In this document: positions 5,918-6,141 of the stretch, one piece after another
Layout: every line of letters starts with the position of its first letter
Numbering within the stretch: position 1 is the stretch's first letter
Translations under genes and position numbers: made by a program
NCBI GenBank assembly: GCA_024274855.1
Contig: JAJSAJ010000837.1
Coordinates: 1 to 6,141 of the forward strand
Direction: 5' to 3'
DNA: 6,141 nucleotides
Source of the DNA: Planctomycetota bacterium
Lineage (GTDB): Bacteria; Planctomycetota; Planctomycetia; Pirellulales; Pirellulaceae
The notes under the pieces: generated by a model
The model's database searches: none
Told to the model about the DNA's origin: nothing
What the model saw: only the letters and a program-made list of their open reading frames with translations

Positions 5918-6037
5918 TGCTCACAGTATCCGCGGCCTCCGCTTGTCGCGCACCGGTCGACGACGTGAGACAATGTCGAGCGTTTCGAGAACACCGTGAC
6001 GGCAGTGCGATGCCGCAATGCCGAACCGATTTCCAGC

Positions 6038-6076
6038 CCACGCCGAACCGCGCAACCCCGGTTGGGATTCGCGTGG
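6038..6076. repeat. Small nested hairpin
   Basis: CCACGC-C-GAA (6038-6047) pairs with TTCGCGTGG (6068-6076) over 9 base pairs with one bulged C. Inside it, CAACC/GGTTG (6053-6057/6060-6064) closes a 2-base loop. No T-run follows on either strand. It has the look of the other extragenic palindromes here. Confidence 0.5.
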
Positions 6077-6141
6077 TCCGGCAGCATTTAGAGATTCGAG
6101 CGAGCGCTCTCGGACGTGGCAGCACTCGAGGTTATCGATAA

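Larger units (their letters stand above)
5712..6141. other. Gene-less stretch at the right edge
   Basis: I see no convincing gene here on either strand. Open frames are short, rich in Arg and Ser, and show no recognisable motif; the longest minus-strand one runs straight through the hairpin cluster to its left. No tRNA, tmRNA, RNase P or signal-recognition-particle RNA signature was seen. The stretch holds two nested inverted repeats (5805-5917 and 6038-6076) and a 9-base direct repeat CCGGTCGAC (5823-5831 and 5953-5961). Whatever gene lies further right is outside the window. Confidence 0.6.

Noticed and set aside
5796..5999. Plus-strand 67-codon frame beginning MKLGSWKKF
   Set aside because: The nearest purine-rich stretch is only about two bases from the ATG, the frame crosses the nested inverted repeats, and no family is recognisable.
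5592..6125. Minus-strand open frame of 177 codons upstream of the kinase
   Set aside because: Arg-rich, motif-free translation that runs through four of the five hairpins and ends in repeat sequence; it does not look like a protein.

Overview
The window suggests a planctomycete, most likely of the Pirellulaceae/Rhodopirellula type. The grounds are moderate-to-high GC, wide gene spacing full of small GC-rich palindromes, and intergenic sequence that resembles, from memory, repeats scattered through Rhodopirellula genomes. The genus cannot be proven from the sequence alone.

All three genes I can support lie on the minus strand, so they read from right to left. First is a ROK-family sugar kinase (5305 to 4307), probably a zinc-dependent glucokinase. 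After a 157-bp gap with small hairpins comes a Ppx/GppA-family polyphosphate phosphatase (4149 to 2347). Last is a class 1 polyphosphate kinase, PPK1 (2357 to 255), whose start overlaps the end of ppx by 11 bases. Together they form a polyphosphate synthesis and breakdown module beside a hexose kinase. The ppx/ppk overlap implies co-transcription; whether the kinase belongs to the same transcript is less certain.

The most interesting feature is that both polyphosphate enzymes keep their full domain layout but have lost residues that are normally near-invariant. Against E. coli Ppk, aligned without gaps from the Arg375 position to His592, both histidines (435 and 592) and Arg405 remain. The positions of Asn45, Arg375, Tyr468 and Arg564 have become Gln, Gly, Ser and Cys. 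In the phosphatase, the position of E. coli Ppx catalytic Glu121 is a valine, and the usual DLGSNS and DIGGGS loops read DIGATS and EVGGGN. The pair may be a diverged or repurposed polyphosphate system. The phosphatase also has an unusual tail of about 80 residues that starts exactly at a 20-bp imperfect tandem duplication, which looks like an old frameshift.

The edges are non-coding and repeat-rich. Positions 1-190, downstream of ppk, hold a tandem array of a roughly 69-bp hairpin unit. Positions 5306-6141, upstream of the kinase, hold a 17-bp tandem repeat next to the start codon, a 116-bp element bounded by 17-bp inverted repeats, a run of five GC-rich hairpins, and two larger nested inverted repeats. 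I see no convincing gene in either edge region.
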